Positions 17,218 to 26,202 of a stretch of DNA of 64,000 bases are shown piece after piece. The position numbers and the translations under genes are program-made. Position 1 is the stretch's first letter; each line of letters starts with the position of its first letter. Source of the stretch: DASXHY01 sp036272195 (GTDB taxonomy: Bacteria > Verrucomicrobiota > Verrucomicrobiia > Limisphaerales > DASXHY01); NCBI GenBank assembly GCA_036272195.1, contig DATAZE010000060.1, forward strand, positions 1 through 64,000, given 5' to 3'. Under the pieces are notes generated by a model, which had not been told where the DNA came from, did not search any database, and saw only the letters and a program-made list of their open reading frames with translations.

Positions 17218-19089
17218 CTACGGTGCGTCCAGGATCCTGAGATTTTGCGGCGGTGGAGGCTGCGGCAGATTGGCGCCTGGTTGCCAGACGCCGTTTTGCC
17301 ACACGTAAAGTAACGTCTTTCCGGCAGGCATCAGCGCTGGCGCGATGCCATTGCTGACGCCGGAAAGTAAAGAGCAGGTCTTTGTCCCGCCGTTGTTGAT
17401 GATCAAAGTTGCGCCGGGTGGAATTTGCTGCGGATGCGTCGCATCGATGACGAACAAAGAGTTGGTGGCGGACGGAAACAAACGCTGATGCATCCCGTTG
17501 GCGTAGGTGACAGGAGCGGGCGTGGGCGGGGTATCATAGACCGTGAACCAGGGAAAGATGTTGGACGCGTCGTCCATAAACCATTGCCCGAGGAGTTGCT
17601 GGCTGTAAAGAAGACCGGCGTGCAACCCACCGGAACGGTTGCTGCGGAATACCACGTTGCTGCTCCAGCCGTAACCGTCCGCGAACCGGCCGCAATTCCA
17701 TGCCTGATTTGCGGTGATGGTCACGTTCACGATGCTGTCCGTTCCATCGCCGGCGACGTTGAAGGGCGTGCCGGTATTTTGAAACACGTTCGCGAGGATG
17801 ACGATGTTGCTGTTTATGCCCGAACCTTGATACGCGTAATCGTCGGTTCCGATGCCGATGTTCCCGCCGAAAAACTGGTTGCTGGAAATGGTGACGTTGC
17901 GGGCCGGGCCCATCAGGAGGCCTGCGCCGGACGGGGCGAACGTGTTGCCAGAAATCGTGTAAGAGGGCGTGGGATGATTAGTCAATGCTCCGACGAGAAC
18001 GATGGCGTTGTGGACGTTCGTGACGGTGGAATTTTCGAACACGGACGGCCCGGTCATGTATCCGACGTAAAATTCCAGGGCCATGTCGAGGTTGGAAAAG
18101 GTGCAGCCGGTAATGCGGTGCGTGAAATTGAAATTAAATCCCGAGGCTTCGCCGTCGAGAAAAGCGCAGTTGGTCATCTCGATGTAACCGTCCATGAGCG
18201 ACGCGACGCTCTTGACCATTTCACCGCGCCAATGAGTGAACGTGCAATTGATGAATTGTTTGACGGCATGAAGCGGAGGCGCGCCGATGTCCACGACCGC
18301 ATCGTGGGTCACGTCCCAACCGGCGCCGTCGCTGGTGCGAGCGGGGCCGCCGTTGTAAAACGCCTGTCGGCCCTGCTGCACGCCGCCATCGAAGGTGAGG
18401 TTTTCGAAAATCAGCGGCGCATTGTTTTTGACGGGTCCGAGGCATTCGAACATCCAGCCGCGATGCACCCAGCTACCTTTCAATTGCCATGCTCCGCACC
18501 CAAGCAGAACGCTCATCGAAGAATCCGCGCCGAGGAAATGAATACCACCGGTTTGAAGGACAACCGCCGGGCGCGCGTCGCCGGCCCCGGCCATGACAAA
18601 GTGCGTATCCAACATGACTGGCGGTACCAGCAAGTAACGGCCGGGCGGAACCTGGATGACGGCATTGGTCTCGGTGCAGGCGTTGATGCATTGCTGAAAC
18701 GCGTCGGCATTTTGGGTGCCGCAGGTGACCAACACCTGGCTGGCGGTGATTCCGGCCGGAGCGGAGAGAGTAATATTGGTGCCTTGCGCGACTGAAAGAA
18801 TTTGCGCCACGAGATCCTGCTGGTTGGTGGATGAGGCTGCCGGACCCGCGCCAAACAGCAGCGTGAGCTTGCCGACATCCGCGGTGGAAAGCTGGTTGGT
18901 GGGGAGCAAATGAATCATGGCCGAGCCTTGGACCGTGTCCGCGAAGGTTTCAAACGCATCACCTCGCGCGCCGAAATTCGTAACGTTAAGCGTGGAGGAT
19001 TGCGCCGGGGTGGAAACCGGCAATCCCAGGGATATCCCGATGAACAGCGTCATTCCGCAACAGCACACCCTTCGGAAACGTTTGCCCAT
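17218..19089 (-). CDS. Secreted right-handed beta-helix protein (pectate-lyase-like)
   Basis: A 623-residue exported protein. A signal peptide (about residues 1-30, ending STPAQS) is followed by LNVTNFGARGDAFETFADTV, the N-terminal cap seen in pectate lyase superfamily 3 and phage-tailspike-type beta-helices. A long run of short Asn/Ser/Gly-rich turns follows (for example FENLTFDGG, YTISGNTFAPSGAGLLMGPA, NVTISSNQFFGGNIGIG), each a probable helix coil. The C-terminus (about 530-623) is a small separate domain. Sitting between the BY-kinase and the flippase, it could be an EPS-modifying lyase, epimerase or a matrix protein; no catalytic residues can be assigned. A 456-codon frame opposite it is a GC shadow. 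Confidence 0.82.
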   Translation of the reverse strand: MGKRFRRVCCCGMTLFIGISLGLPVSTPAQSSTLNVTNFGARGDAFETFADTVQGSAMIHLLPTNQLSTADVGKLTLLFGAGPAASSTNQQDLVAQILSVAQGTNITLSAPAGITASQVLVTCGTQNADAFQQCINACTETNAVIQVPPGRYLLVPPVMLDTHFVMAGAGDARPAVVLQTGGIHFLGADSSMSVLLGCGAWQLKGSWVHRGWMFECLGPVKNNAPLIFENLTFDGGVQQGRQAFYNGGPARTSDGAGWDVTHDAVVDIGAPPLHAVKQFINCTFTHWRGEMVKSVASLMDGYIEMTNCAFLDGEASGFNFNFTHRITGCTFSNLDMALEFYVGYMTGPSVFENSTVTNVHNAIVLVGALTNHPTPSYTISGNTFAPSGAGLLMGPARNVTISSNQFFGGNIGIGTDDYAYQGSGINSNIVILANVFQNTGTPFNVAGDGTDSIVNVTITANQAWNCGRFADGYGWSSNVVFRSNRSGGLHAGLLYSQQLLGQWFMDDASNIFPWFTVYDTPPTPAPVTYANGMHQRLFPSATNSLFVIDATHPQQIPPGATLIINNGGTKTCSLLSGVSNGIAPALMPAGKTLLYVWQNGVWQPGANLPQPPPPQNLRILDAP

Positions 19090-19150
19090 AATCCCTCAAA
19101 TTAAGATATGACGAGCCAGATCTAAACTGCCCGCAACGCCGATTCGCCAG

Positions 19151-21277
19151 CTACGCACTAACTGCATGGCCGTTTTTTTCACTGCGGTCCATGCCGTTGG
19201 CCGCATAGTGTCCCGTCAAATCCTCGGCGCGCGCGCGATTTAAAATAATGGTCACTTGCCTGGCGCGTCTCTGATACAGCATGTCCAACGCGCGGCGAAT
19301 CAGGCGTGAGCGCGTGTGGAACGGGCGGGTCACGAGGACGACCGAATCAGCGTGTGGAACCAGCAGGGCTGAGTTGTCCGCCGACAATACGGGTGCGCAA
19401 TCAAGGATGACGAAATCGTTTTGCTCGCGGAGATGCGCGAGCAACTCCTCCAATCGCGGACGGAGAAAAAGGCCTTCAGTATCCACGTTGCGCGGGCCGC
19501 GGGAAACCATCGTCAGCCCCAAAATGTCCGATGGGCGCAAAATCAGGTCCATCCCTACTTCGTTGCGCAGGAAATCGATCAGGCCGTGTCCGTTCGGGTC
19601 GCCGAAAAATTTTCGGTTGCCGCCGCTGTGAAGATCCGCATCGACCAGTGCCACGCGCAGGCCGCTCCTGGCGAGCACGCGCGCCACGTTTACCGCCACG
19701 GTGGTTTTTCCTTCGTCCGGCATGGCGCTGGTAAAGAGCAGGGTCTGGGATGGCGACGCGTTGCCTGGGCTGGAGAGGATCAGGGCGGAGCGCAAGTGGC
19801 GGAAGGATTCCGCGTAGGCTGTCCGGGAATCGTCGTCGTCCAGGAGCGCCTTTTCCGGGTTGGCGCGGGGCACGCGGATTTGCGGCACTAATCCCAGGAC
19901 GGTTTCGCCAAATTGATCGCTGATGTCGCGCACGGAGACGAGCCGGTCATCGAGCAGGTACCACAGAAAAACGATCCCGAGGCTCAGCGCGATACCGCCG
20001 ATGGCGGCCAGCACGATTCGCAGCGGAAGGCTGCGTCTTTCCGGCGCGGCGGGAGTCGGGGGCTGGAGCACGGCGAGACGCTCCTGCTGCACGTTTTTGC
20101 TGAGATCCACGCTTTGCATCGTGCCGAGAAGGTGGTCATAAAATTCCTGCTGGCGGGCGATGTTGTTTTTGAGTTGCTGTGCCTGCGCGAGCCGCTGGTT
20201 GATATCGAGCATTCTGGCTTCCCACACGGGAATGGCTTCCACGATGGCGGCGATGCGTTTTTCTAGGTCCTGGATTTGGAGCGCCTTCCGTTTTCCCTGG
20301 TCGTTCTCGAGAATGGAAACGTATTGCTGCCGGCGCGCGAGTTCTTCATCGAACCGATGCTGGCCCATCGTGCGGATTTCATCGTCCTTGTTGCCGAGGA
20401 ACACGGCCACTTCCACGCGGGCGTTTTTCAGCGCCGTGTCGTCGTCCTGCGATACCTGGTTGGTTGTGGTTTCAGCGGCCGCTGCCGAAAGTGCCGGGGT
20501 GGCGGGAAGGTTCGTGGCGGTTGCGGTGGCTTTGGCTGGGACGGCGTTGGACACTTCGGTCAGGATTTTGTGTTCCAAGCGGAGCTTGGCGAGTTGGAGA
20601 TTAAGATCGGACAAATACATCCCGGCGCTTTTGCCGTCTTCCTCGAGTACGGCGACGTTGTTGGTTTTTTGAAACTCGGACCATTTTTCCTGTTCGGTTT
20701 CGAGGCTGGTTCCTTTGAGGGCGACCTGTTCGGTGACGGAGTTCAGTAAATCTTCGGAACTCGCGAGGCGGGTTTCTTTTTTATAGGCAAGATATTGATC
20801 GATGAGTTCCTTGAGAAAACGCTGGACCAATTCGGGGTCCGAACCGTTCGCTTCGACATTCAAAAGTGATGTTCTCAAAGGCTGGGCAACGTTGATGTCG
20901 ACAAGCGGGGCTTTCCGGCCGGGCTTGCGATCGACATGGAGTTGCTCGTAAACGCCATTCCGCAACCGGGCACTTTTCAACAGTTCAATCTGCGTGCCGA
21001 AATAATTTTGAGAGTCCTCGGTGACAAATCCCATCGCGCTGACGGGCGCATCGCTCGATAAGTAGAGCTGCGCAAATGAGTGGTAGCGCGGCGTGCGGAC
21101 AGTTTCGTAAACCAGCACCACTGCCAGCGCGCAGACCAGGCAAATCAACACCATCCACCAGCGCTCGCGTAAATAGGACAGGAATCGGCGTTTCGGGACC
21201 ATCGTGGTTAGACGATAATGAGGGCCGTGGCCGGCGCCGCCCGACTCCGGGGGTAACATAATGGTTCGTTCGGTCAT
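19151..21277 (-). CDS. Wzz-type co-polymerase fused to BY-kinase (polysaccharide tyrosine autokinase)
   Basis: A 708-residue inner-membrane protein controlling EPS chain length and export. TM1 is near residues 41-57 and TM2 near 420-441, flanking a periplasmic domain with coiled coil (about 180-400). The cytoplasmic ATPase has a Walker A-type SAMPDEGKTT at 517-526, Walker A' ALVDADL at 543-549 and Walker B VILDCAPV near 630. The C-terminal tail (YAANGMDRSEKNGHAVSA) has a single Tyr, not the usual tyrosine cluster, so autophosphorylation on a cluster is doubtful. The ATG at 21277 directly abuts a REP-like palindrome, leaving no normal ribosome-binding site; Met7 at 21259 is an alternative. It precedes the beta-helix gene by 61 bases. 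Confidence 0.92.
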   Translation of the reverse strand: MTERTIMLPPESGGAGHGPHYRLTTMVPKRRFLSYLRERWWMVLICLVCALAVVLVYETVRTPRYHSFAQLYLSSDAPVSAMGFVTEDSQNYFGTQIELLKSARLRNGVYEQLHVDRKPGRKAPLVDINVAQPLRTSLLNVEANGSDPELVQRFLKELIDQYLAYKKETRLASSEDLLNSVTEQVALKGTSLETEQEKWSEFQKTNNVAVLEEDGKSAGMYLSDLNLQLAKLRLEHKILTEVSNAVPAKATATATNLPATPALSAAAAETTTNQVSQDDDTALKNARVEVAVFLGNKDDEIRTMGQHRFDEELARRQQYVSILENDQGKRKALQIQDLEKRIAAIVEAIPVWEARMLDINQRLAQAQQLKNNIARQQEFYDHLLGTMQSVDLSKNVQQERLAVLQPPTPAAPERRSLPLRIVLAAIGGIALSLGIVFLWYLLDDRLVSVRDISDQFGETVLGLVPQIRVPRANPEKALLDDDDSRTAYAESFRHLRSALILSSPGNASPSQTLLFTSAMPDEGKTTVAVNVARVLARSGLRVALVDADLHSGGNRKFFGDPNGHGLIDFLRNEVGMDLILRPSDILGLTMVSRGPRNVDTEGLFLRPRLEELLAHLREQNDFVILDCAPVLSADNSALLVPHADSVVLVTRPFHTRSRLIRRALDMLYQRRARQVTIILNRARAEDLTGHYAANGMDRSEKNGHAVSA

Positions 21278-21353
21278 AGTGGCACGGGCGTCTCACCCGT
21301 GCGTTTTTCCAAAACATTCTCTGAATCGTACGGGCGAGACGCCCGTGCCACTA
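21277..21353. repeat. REP-like palindrome, copy 2 (long loop)
   Basis: The same arm as copy 1 (TAGTGGCACGGGCG at the left, GCCCGTGCCACTA at the right) with two mismatches in the inner arms and a spacer of about 27 bases. It starts on the first base of the BY-kinase ATG, so it also occupies the place where that gene's ribosome-binding site should be. Confidence 0.88.
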
Positions 21354-21621
21354 ATCCAGACAAGCTGCCGCACTTGGCCGTTTCGCGCCCTCGCGCGGAA
21401 AAGCTATTTCGCCGGACGATATAATTTGCCGAGTTCAGAATGAGCAACAGTCTGACGACACCTCAAACCAGCCGGTGAATTGGATATTCCGGGTTGATTG
21501 GGTGCCCTTGGAAACTCGCAAAGAAAAATTGGTCGAACGCGGTGGCGGTTTCATGACGGGTTTGTGTCATTCAAGTGAATCGACCTCAACTTTTCGGACA
21601 TTTCCGCGCGCTTTTAGCCAG
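21354..21621. other. Intergenic stretch without a recognisable gene
   Basis: This is the first half of a 530-base gap between the sugar transferase and BY-kinase genes. No coding frame with family similarity or codon bias was seen on either strand. The sequence has AT-rich patches (for example CGATATAATTTGCC near 21417) that could be promoter elements. The gap may hold a promoter for the BY-kinase part of the cluster on the minus strand, but no convincing -35/-10 pair was found. Confidence 0.5.
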
Positions 21622-21790
21622 AACTATTCAGAAGAGTTTTAACGCAAAGACGCAAGGGAGCGAAGGCGCAAAGGAGTTGAATTGTTTTCGACGGCATCCT
21701 TGGGGGCCGTCGTGCAGTGAGCAAGTTTTTTGGATTTTGCTGTTCCCACTTTTGCGTCTTCGCCCCTTTGCGCCTTTGCGTTGAATTCCT
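21622..21790. repeat. CGCAAAGACGCAAAG-type inverted repeat element, copy 2
   Basis: The left end reads GAACTATTCAGAAGAGTTTT then AACGCAAAGACGCAAGGG; the right end (about 21750-21785) is the complementary TTTGCGTCTTCGCCCCTTTG followed by CGCCTTTGCGTTGAATT. The interior of roughly 90 bases is unrelated to copy 1. The arrangement is MITE-like. It ends 17 bases before the stop codon of the sugar transferase gene. Confidence 0.78.
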
Positions 21791-21806
21791 ACTGCATGGA
21801 ATCGGT

Positions 21807-23201
21807 TTAGTAAGCCTTGTCCGGCGGCACGAAACAGTGCTTGGCGGTCTTCAAAATGATGAGCACGTCCAGGCCGAACGACCAGTTTTCGAGATAATGA
21901 AAATCGGCCTCCACGCGTTGCTGGATGTCCATTTCGGAAAGAATTTCGCCGCGATACCCCTTGACCTGCGCCCAGCCGGTGATGCCGGGGCGAATGAACC
22001 GGCGGATGAAATAATTCTGTGTGACTTTGACGAAGGCTTCGTCATGTTGCGGCAGATGAGGGCGCGGGCCGACCACGCTCATGTCGCCGAGCAGCACATT
22101 GAGAAATTGAGGCAACTCGTCAATGCTCAAGCGGCGCAGCCAACTACCGCCGCGAAATATCCGGGGATCGTTGCGGCTGGCCTGGCGTCCGTCGCTATCG
22201 TCGTGGACGTGCATGGTCCGGTATTTGTAAATCGTGAACGGGCGTCCCAACATGCCGTTGCGCACCTGTCTGAAAAACAGTGGGCCGGGAGAGAAAAACA
22301 GGTGAATGAACCAAACCAGAAGGTTGGCGAACGGCAAAATGAAAAGGACCACGGGAATCGAGACCGCGAGATCAAGCAGCCGCTTGACGAAGCGGTTCAG
22401 CGGGCTTTCCAACGGCTCTTCGCGCAGACCGATAAATCGAACGCCATCGTCTTCGAAGACGATGGTCTTGTGGTTGAAATAGGGTTGAAGATCGTGCAGC
22501 ACGACCAATCTGACTGCGGCGTTTTCGCAGAGTTGGGTGATTTCGCGGAGCCGTTCGCCGCCGAGCGATAAATTCAGCACGATCAATTGAGTGATGGATT
22601 TGGTTCGCAGGATGTCGCCGATTTGATCCAGGGTGCCGAGGATGGGGAGGGTCGAGGCCTCGGCGTGGGCCTGCTCGGCGCAGACCAGGCCGACGGTGCG
22701 CATGCCCATCAGCTGTTTGCGTTCCAGCCAGGGTTGAATGCGGTCGGCGGTTTCCAAAGTGCCGACCAGCGCGGCGCGTTCTTCGCGTTCACCGGAAAAC
22801 GCCCGTTGCGCGATGGAAAGAGGCAGCCAGTAATTGGAAAAAAGCAGGCTGGCGTAGAGCGAGGGCAGGTAGCTGAAGAAAAACGATCGCGAAATTCCGA
22901 CGTCCTTCAAAGCAAACACGACGAGAAAAACGCTGAATAATCCGAAGAACGCCTGGCGCAAACTTTTCCGGTTGGCAATCAGCCAGTCTTTGCCCGGTTC
23001 CGCGCGCTCGCGCCGGTCGAATCCGAAGACGACGCCGATGATCAGGAATTCAAAATACAGGATATACCGCTGCACGCCGGCGCTTTCTTGAAACACCGAA
23101 TTCTGCCAGATGAAAAGCCAGCCCCAAAAGCTGAGTGTGACAATTATCAACTGCCAGAATAAGGAAAGCGCGCGTATGCCAATCGAACGGGTCGCGAACA
23201 T
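21807..23201 (-). CDS. Undecaprenyl-phosphate sugar-1-phosphate transferase (WbaP/WcaJ-type)
   Basis: A 464-residue inner-membrane enzyme that starts EPS synthesis by moving a hexose-1-phosphate from a nucleotide sugar to undecaprenyl phosphate. The N-terminus has about four membrane helices, residues about 140-265 form a Rossmann-like CoA-binding-3 domain, and residues about 270-464 are the catalytic bacterial sugar transferase domain with one helix, the basic KYRTMHVHDD segment, the acid pair in SIDELPQFLNVLLGDMSVVG, PRPHLPQHDEAF, and GITGWAQVKGYRGE. All expected catalytic landmarks are present. It is the first gene of the EPS series in transcription order and lies downstream of the AraC-type regulator. 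Confidence 0.95.
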   Translation of the reverse strand: MFATRSIGIRALSLFWQLIIVTLSFWGWLFIWQNSVFQESAGVQRYILYFEFLIIGVVFGFDRRERAEPGKDWLIANRKSLRQAFFGLFSVFLVVFALKDVGISRSFFFSYLPSLYASLLFSNYWLPLSIAQRAFSGEREERAALVGTLETADRIQPWLERKQLMGMRTVGLVCAEQAHAEASTLPILGTLDQIGDILRTKSITQLIVLNLSLGGERLREITQLCENAAVRLVVLHDLQPYFNHKTIVFEDDGVRFIGLREEPLESPLNRFVKRLLDLAVSIPVVLFILPFANLLVWFIHLFFSPGPLFFRQVRNGMLGRPFTIYKYRTMHVHDDSDGRQASRNDPRIFRGGSWLRRLSIDELPQFLNVLLGDMSVVGPRPHLPQHDEAFVKVTQNYFIRRFIRPGITGWAQVKGYRGEILSEMDIQQRVEADFHYLENWSFGLDVLIILKTAKHCFVPPDKAY

Positions 23202-23304
23202 AACGGTAAATCGCCGGACTTAGGTAAGGCCGGAAAGGTACGGAGTGGGAATCCATTCATTCCAGCCGGTTTGTTGAAATAGTTGCTCATCAACTGAATT
23301 TTCC

Positions 23305-24183
23305 TCACGCCGAAACGAGGAAGTTTCCTTTTCGCGGCGCGCGTACGGCGGCGGCCATTTTGCTTTCGAGGTGTTTCTGCCGCCATCGGCCGGGGCTGAT
23401 TCCGAAACGGCGGGCGAACATCAAATTGAAAAGACTTAATGACTGGAACCCGCTTTCCAGCGCGACATCGACAATCTTGAGTTCGGTGGAGGCCAGAAGG
23501 TCGCAAGCCTGGGCGAGGCGCAATTCGGCGCGTTTGTCGCGAAACGACATGCCCACGACTTCGCGGAATATGCGGCTGAGATGGCGGGGAGTGCAGCGCG
23601 ACACCAGGACCAGTTCGGCGAAACTGAGATTGATCAATTCGGAGGTCTGGGTTGTTTTTAGAAAATCCGACAGTCGTTGTTTGGCGTCCGCGCCTGCGTC
23701 CGGTTCGACGGAGTTGTTATTCAATTCGTTTCCGAAGATCTCCAGGAATTTCTGGAGCAGTTGGAGGCGGAGCAGGCTGCCGGCGTTTTTTCGTTCAGCG
23801 AACAGCTGCTGCAAACCGGCGGCCAGCGGGTGATGCGGTGCAAGGGTGCGGGCGACAAATTCCTCCTGCGAGGCCGCAGTTCGAAAGAAAGTTTGTTCTG
23901 CCAGAGTCATCAGGCCCATCAGGCGCATTGGGTCCACGCAGAAAAAAGAGAAAGAGAGGCCGCCCATCTGGCTGGCGCGGACGCTACCGTCCGAATCAGG
24001 CGGCAGCACCAGCACCGTGCCGGGTTCGAGTTGGAGGTTCTGCCTCGCGTGCATCCAGTAACCTGTTCCGGATTCGACTTGAAGCATCAGCCAATTTGAA
24101 AAACGCGAAGACCATTCCAACCCGGCCGAAAGAGAGGCCTCTCTCACGGTCAGATGAAGCTCGTATGCACCGTTTGATTTCAT
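23305..24183 (-). CDS. AraC family transcriptional regulator
   Basis: A 292-residue regulator. The N-terminal half is a cupin-like sensor domain (LQVESGTGYWMHARQNLQLE, PGTVLVLPPDSDGSV). The C-terminal DNA-binding domain (about residues 185-280) has two helix-turn-helix units: LSFAELVLVSRCTPRHLSRI and LKIVDVALESGFQSLSLFNL, ending FARRFGISPGRWRQ. The frame is open to 24279, but the ATG at 24183 has AAAGG six bases upstream and gives a family-like start, so the first 32 codons are rejected. It lies just before the EPS operon on the same strand (103 bases to the sugar transferase), so it may control EPS or be co-transcribed with it. No signal is known. Confidence 0.9.
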   Translation of the reverse strand: MKSNGAYELHLTVREASLSAGLEWSSRFSNWLMLQVESGTGYWMHARQNLQLEPGTVLVLPPDSDGSVRASQMGGLSFSFFCVDPMRLMGLMTLAEQTFFRTAASQEEFVARTLAPHHPLAAGLQQLFAERKNAGSLLRLQLLQKFLEIFGNELNNNSVEPDAGADAKQRLSDFLKTTQTSELINLSFAELVLVSRCTPRHLSRIFREVVGMSFRDKRAELRLAQACDLLASTELKIVDVALESGFQSLSLFNLMFARRFGISPGRWRQKHLESKMAAAVRAPRKGNFLVSA

Positions 24184-24582
24184 GTTGCCTTTCAGAAAAA
24201 CCGCCATTGCTCTCCAGAGTCCGGATGTCTCGCGAGTGGTCGCGGGCCGGGCTGCAAAATCCAACCGACCACCGCACAACTTGTCCGAGCGATGAACTGC
24301 GCGCGGGAGTTGTCGGGTCGTCTGCGAGGGAGAAGGCTAGAAGTACATTGTTACAACGTTGCGGCGTTTTCGAAACCATACTCAAACATCTTATTCCCAG
24401 AAAAATTTCGACCGATGAAATTTTCGACGCGAAGTTTGGAGATGAGTTAATGGCGTGGACGCCGTTTCTTAACCGGCGGAGAGCCCGCTGCGATTGTGGA
24501 TTCGTCCCGACTTTTGCATTGAAATCCAGCGACCGCTTTGCCACAGTTTGCCCACACCACTAGACCTTGGAAGGATTCTTTT
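24184..24582. other. Divergent intergenic region between araC-type and beta-helix genes
   Basis: About 400 bases separate two divergent genes. Frames over it on both strands have no family features. It should hold both promoters. A TTGTTACAA palindrome occurs near 24349-24357 (in the context ACATTGTTACAACGTTGC), which could be a binding site, but nothing else supports it. The plus-strand gene has its own ribosome-binding site, GGAAGG, at the right end. Confidence 0.45.
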
Positions 24583-25800
24583 ATGCGTGCCATTTTTCGC
24601 ACTCGTTCGATGAGGGTATTTTCTTTGTTGCTTTGGCTCTTCGTTCCCGGACTGCAAAGCGTTTTTGCGCAGGGCACTCTCACCCCACCTAGTCCGCCCG
24701 CGCCGACAATGAAAACGCTCGACCAGATTGAGGCGCGCATTCCGATTTCTGTGGCGACCACCCCGGGTGACAGTTCCGATAATTTCGTCATCACGAAACC
24801 GGGTTCGTATTATCTCACGACCAACTTCGTCAACAGCGCCGGAAAAGGGGGTATTCGCATCGATACGAATAATGTCACGATCGACCTCAACGGATTTGCC
24901 ATGGATGGTTCCGGACTGGGCGGTCAGGGCATTCGCATAATCACCTCGATTCAACGGCGGAATATCAAGGTTCGCAACGGCGTTGTCTGCAATTGGAACT
25001 CGACTGGCCTCGGCTTGAGTTTCGCCGTCAACGCGATCGTGGAAAATATTCTCGTATCGGGCAACCAGGGGGAAGGAATTGAGATGGGAGAAAACGGCCT
25101 CGTGAAAGACTGCCAGGCATATACCAATGCAACCGGCGCGTCTTTTTTAGCCGGAATCGTAGCCGCGCAGGGTTCGGTCGTGGAAAATTGCGTGGCCGAA
25201 TACAACGGCAACGGCAATGCCAATTGCTTCGGCATTTCGGTTGGTTCCGGCAGCACTATCTCCCACTGTGCCGCCTTTCAAAATAACGGGCCGAGCGCAA
25301 CCGGGATCATTACCGGCTCTCACTGCCAATTGATCGATTGCGTGGCCTCTTTTTCGACGGGAACGAATGGCTACGGCATCTCTCTTGGGCCGGGCAGTTC
25401 CGCCGTTCATTGCGTGGCTTCACAAAATTCAGGTCCCGGCACCATCGGGATTCTGGCCGCCCAGCACTCCACCGTTGACGGTTGCGTCGCCAGCTTCAAT
25501 GGAGGCGACGGCATCCAGGCACCGGACAATTGTTCGCTGACCGCAAACAAATGCGACAATAACGCCGCCGCAGGTATTCACACCACGGGCCAGCGTAATC
25601 GAATCGATGGCAATTTTCTGGCATTCAATGTCACCGCGGGAATCAAAGTAGATTCCAATTTGAATCTCGTCGTTCGCAATTGCGCCACCGGAACCGGCAT
25701 CCAGAACTATGTCATCGCTGCGGGTAACAGCGACGCGGAGCGCATGGCCGGCAGCACGGGTTTCACCAGCACCGATCCTTGGGCGAATTTTTCGTTTTGA
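24583..25800 (+). CDS. Secreted beta-helix protein with Cys-containing repeats
   Basis: A 405-residue exported protein. The start at 24583 has GGAAGG nine bases upstream; the earlier frame opening at 24538 lacks one. A signal peptide ends at VFAQ. Residues about 65-380 are right-handed beta-helix turns. A unit of about 20-25 residues recurs with a pattern like VxxCVASxN (NCVAEYNGN, HCAAFQNNG, DCVASFSTG, HCVASQNSG, GCVASFNGG), so a column of cysteines runs along the helix. It ends FTSTDPWANFSF, a tail recognisable in this family of verrucomicrobial and planctomycete secreted proteins. There is no sorting signal. Function is unknown; carbohydrate binding or cleavage is possible. Confidence 0.82.
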   Translation: MRAIFRTRSMRVFSLLLWLFVPGLQSVFAQGTLTPPSPPAPTMKTLDQIEARIPISVATTPGDSSDNFVITKPGSYYLTTNFVNSAGKGGIRIDTNNVTIDLNGFAMDGSGLGGQGIRIITSIQRRNIKVRNGVVCNWNSTGLGLSFAVNAIVENILVSGNQGEGIEMGENGLVKDCQAYTNATGASFLAGIVAAQGSVVENCVAEYNGNGNANCFGISVGSGSTISHCAAFQNNGPSATGIITGSHCQLIDCVASFSTGTNGYGISLGPGSSAVHCVASQNSGPGTIGILAAQHSTVDGCVASFNGGDGIQAPDNCSLTANKCDNNAAAGIHTTGQRNRIDGNFLAFNVTAGIKVDSNLNLVVRNCATGTGIQNYVIAAGNSDAERMAGSTGFTSTDPWANFSF

Positions 25801-26202
25801 TATTCATTGATCTTTAAACACCCCGTTTGGAAATTTTAGACGCGCTCATTGCGTCGCCGGGGGCGATTTCTTTTTTTGGTTTCAAGAAAATTTTGCCGGG
25901 AAAAACTTCGCGGATTTTTTAGTTTCAGTGTTGTCACGAGTCGGACACGAATTCGTAACGCAGCCCGCTCAATCTCCACGCCCTGATTTGGGGCTTAAAT
26001 AACCCCGCTCCGATGTTTTCACGCATTCGGATGACTGTTGCAAAAACCAGGCGGTCGCGGGCCAGAACTTTGAGAGCATTGCGATTTTTATGAATTTGAC
26101 CCTTTGTCTGCCACATTTCGGATTTGAGGCGGGGACGCGGAATGGGCCTTGCCCAGCGGGCCCTGATTGTGCTTCGTCAATTCGCGCCAACGACGTGAGC
26201 AA
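25801..26202. other. Intergenic region before the two-partner secretion genes
   Basis: About 400 bases with no convincing gene. It begins with AT-rich sequence and short imperfect hairpins (GACGCGCTCATTGCGTC near 25838; GGGGCTTAAATAACCCC near 25989) that could end the beta-helix transcript, though neither has a T-run. A small minus-strand frame (25934-26116) lacks any family feature. The right end should hold the promoter of the TPS operon; no clear one was found. Confidence 0.45.

Noticed and set aside
17425..18795. A 456-codon plus-strand frame opposite the secreted beta-helix gene
   Set aside because: The minus-strand gene has a signal peptide and family features, while this frame has no recognisable domain; long antisense frames are expected with this GC content.
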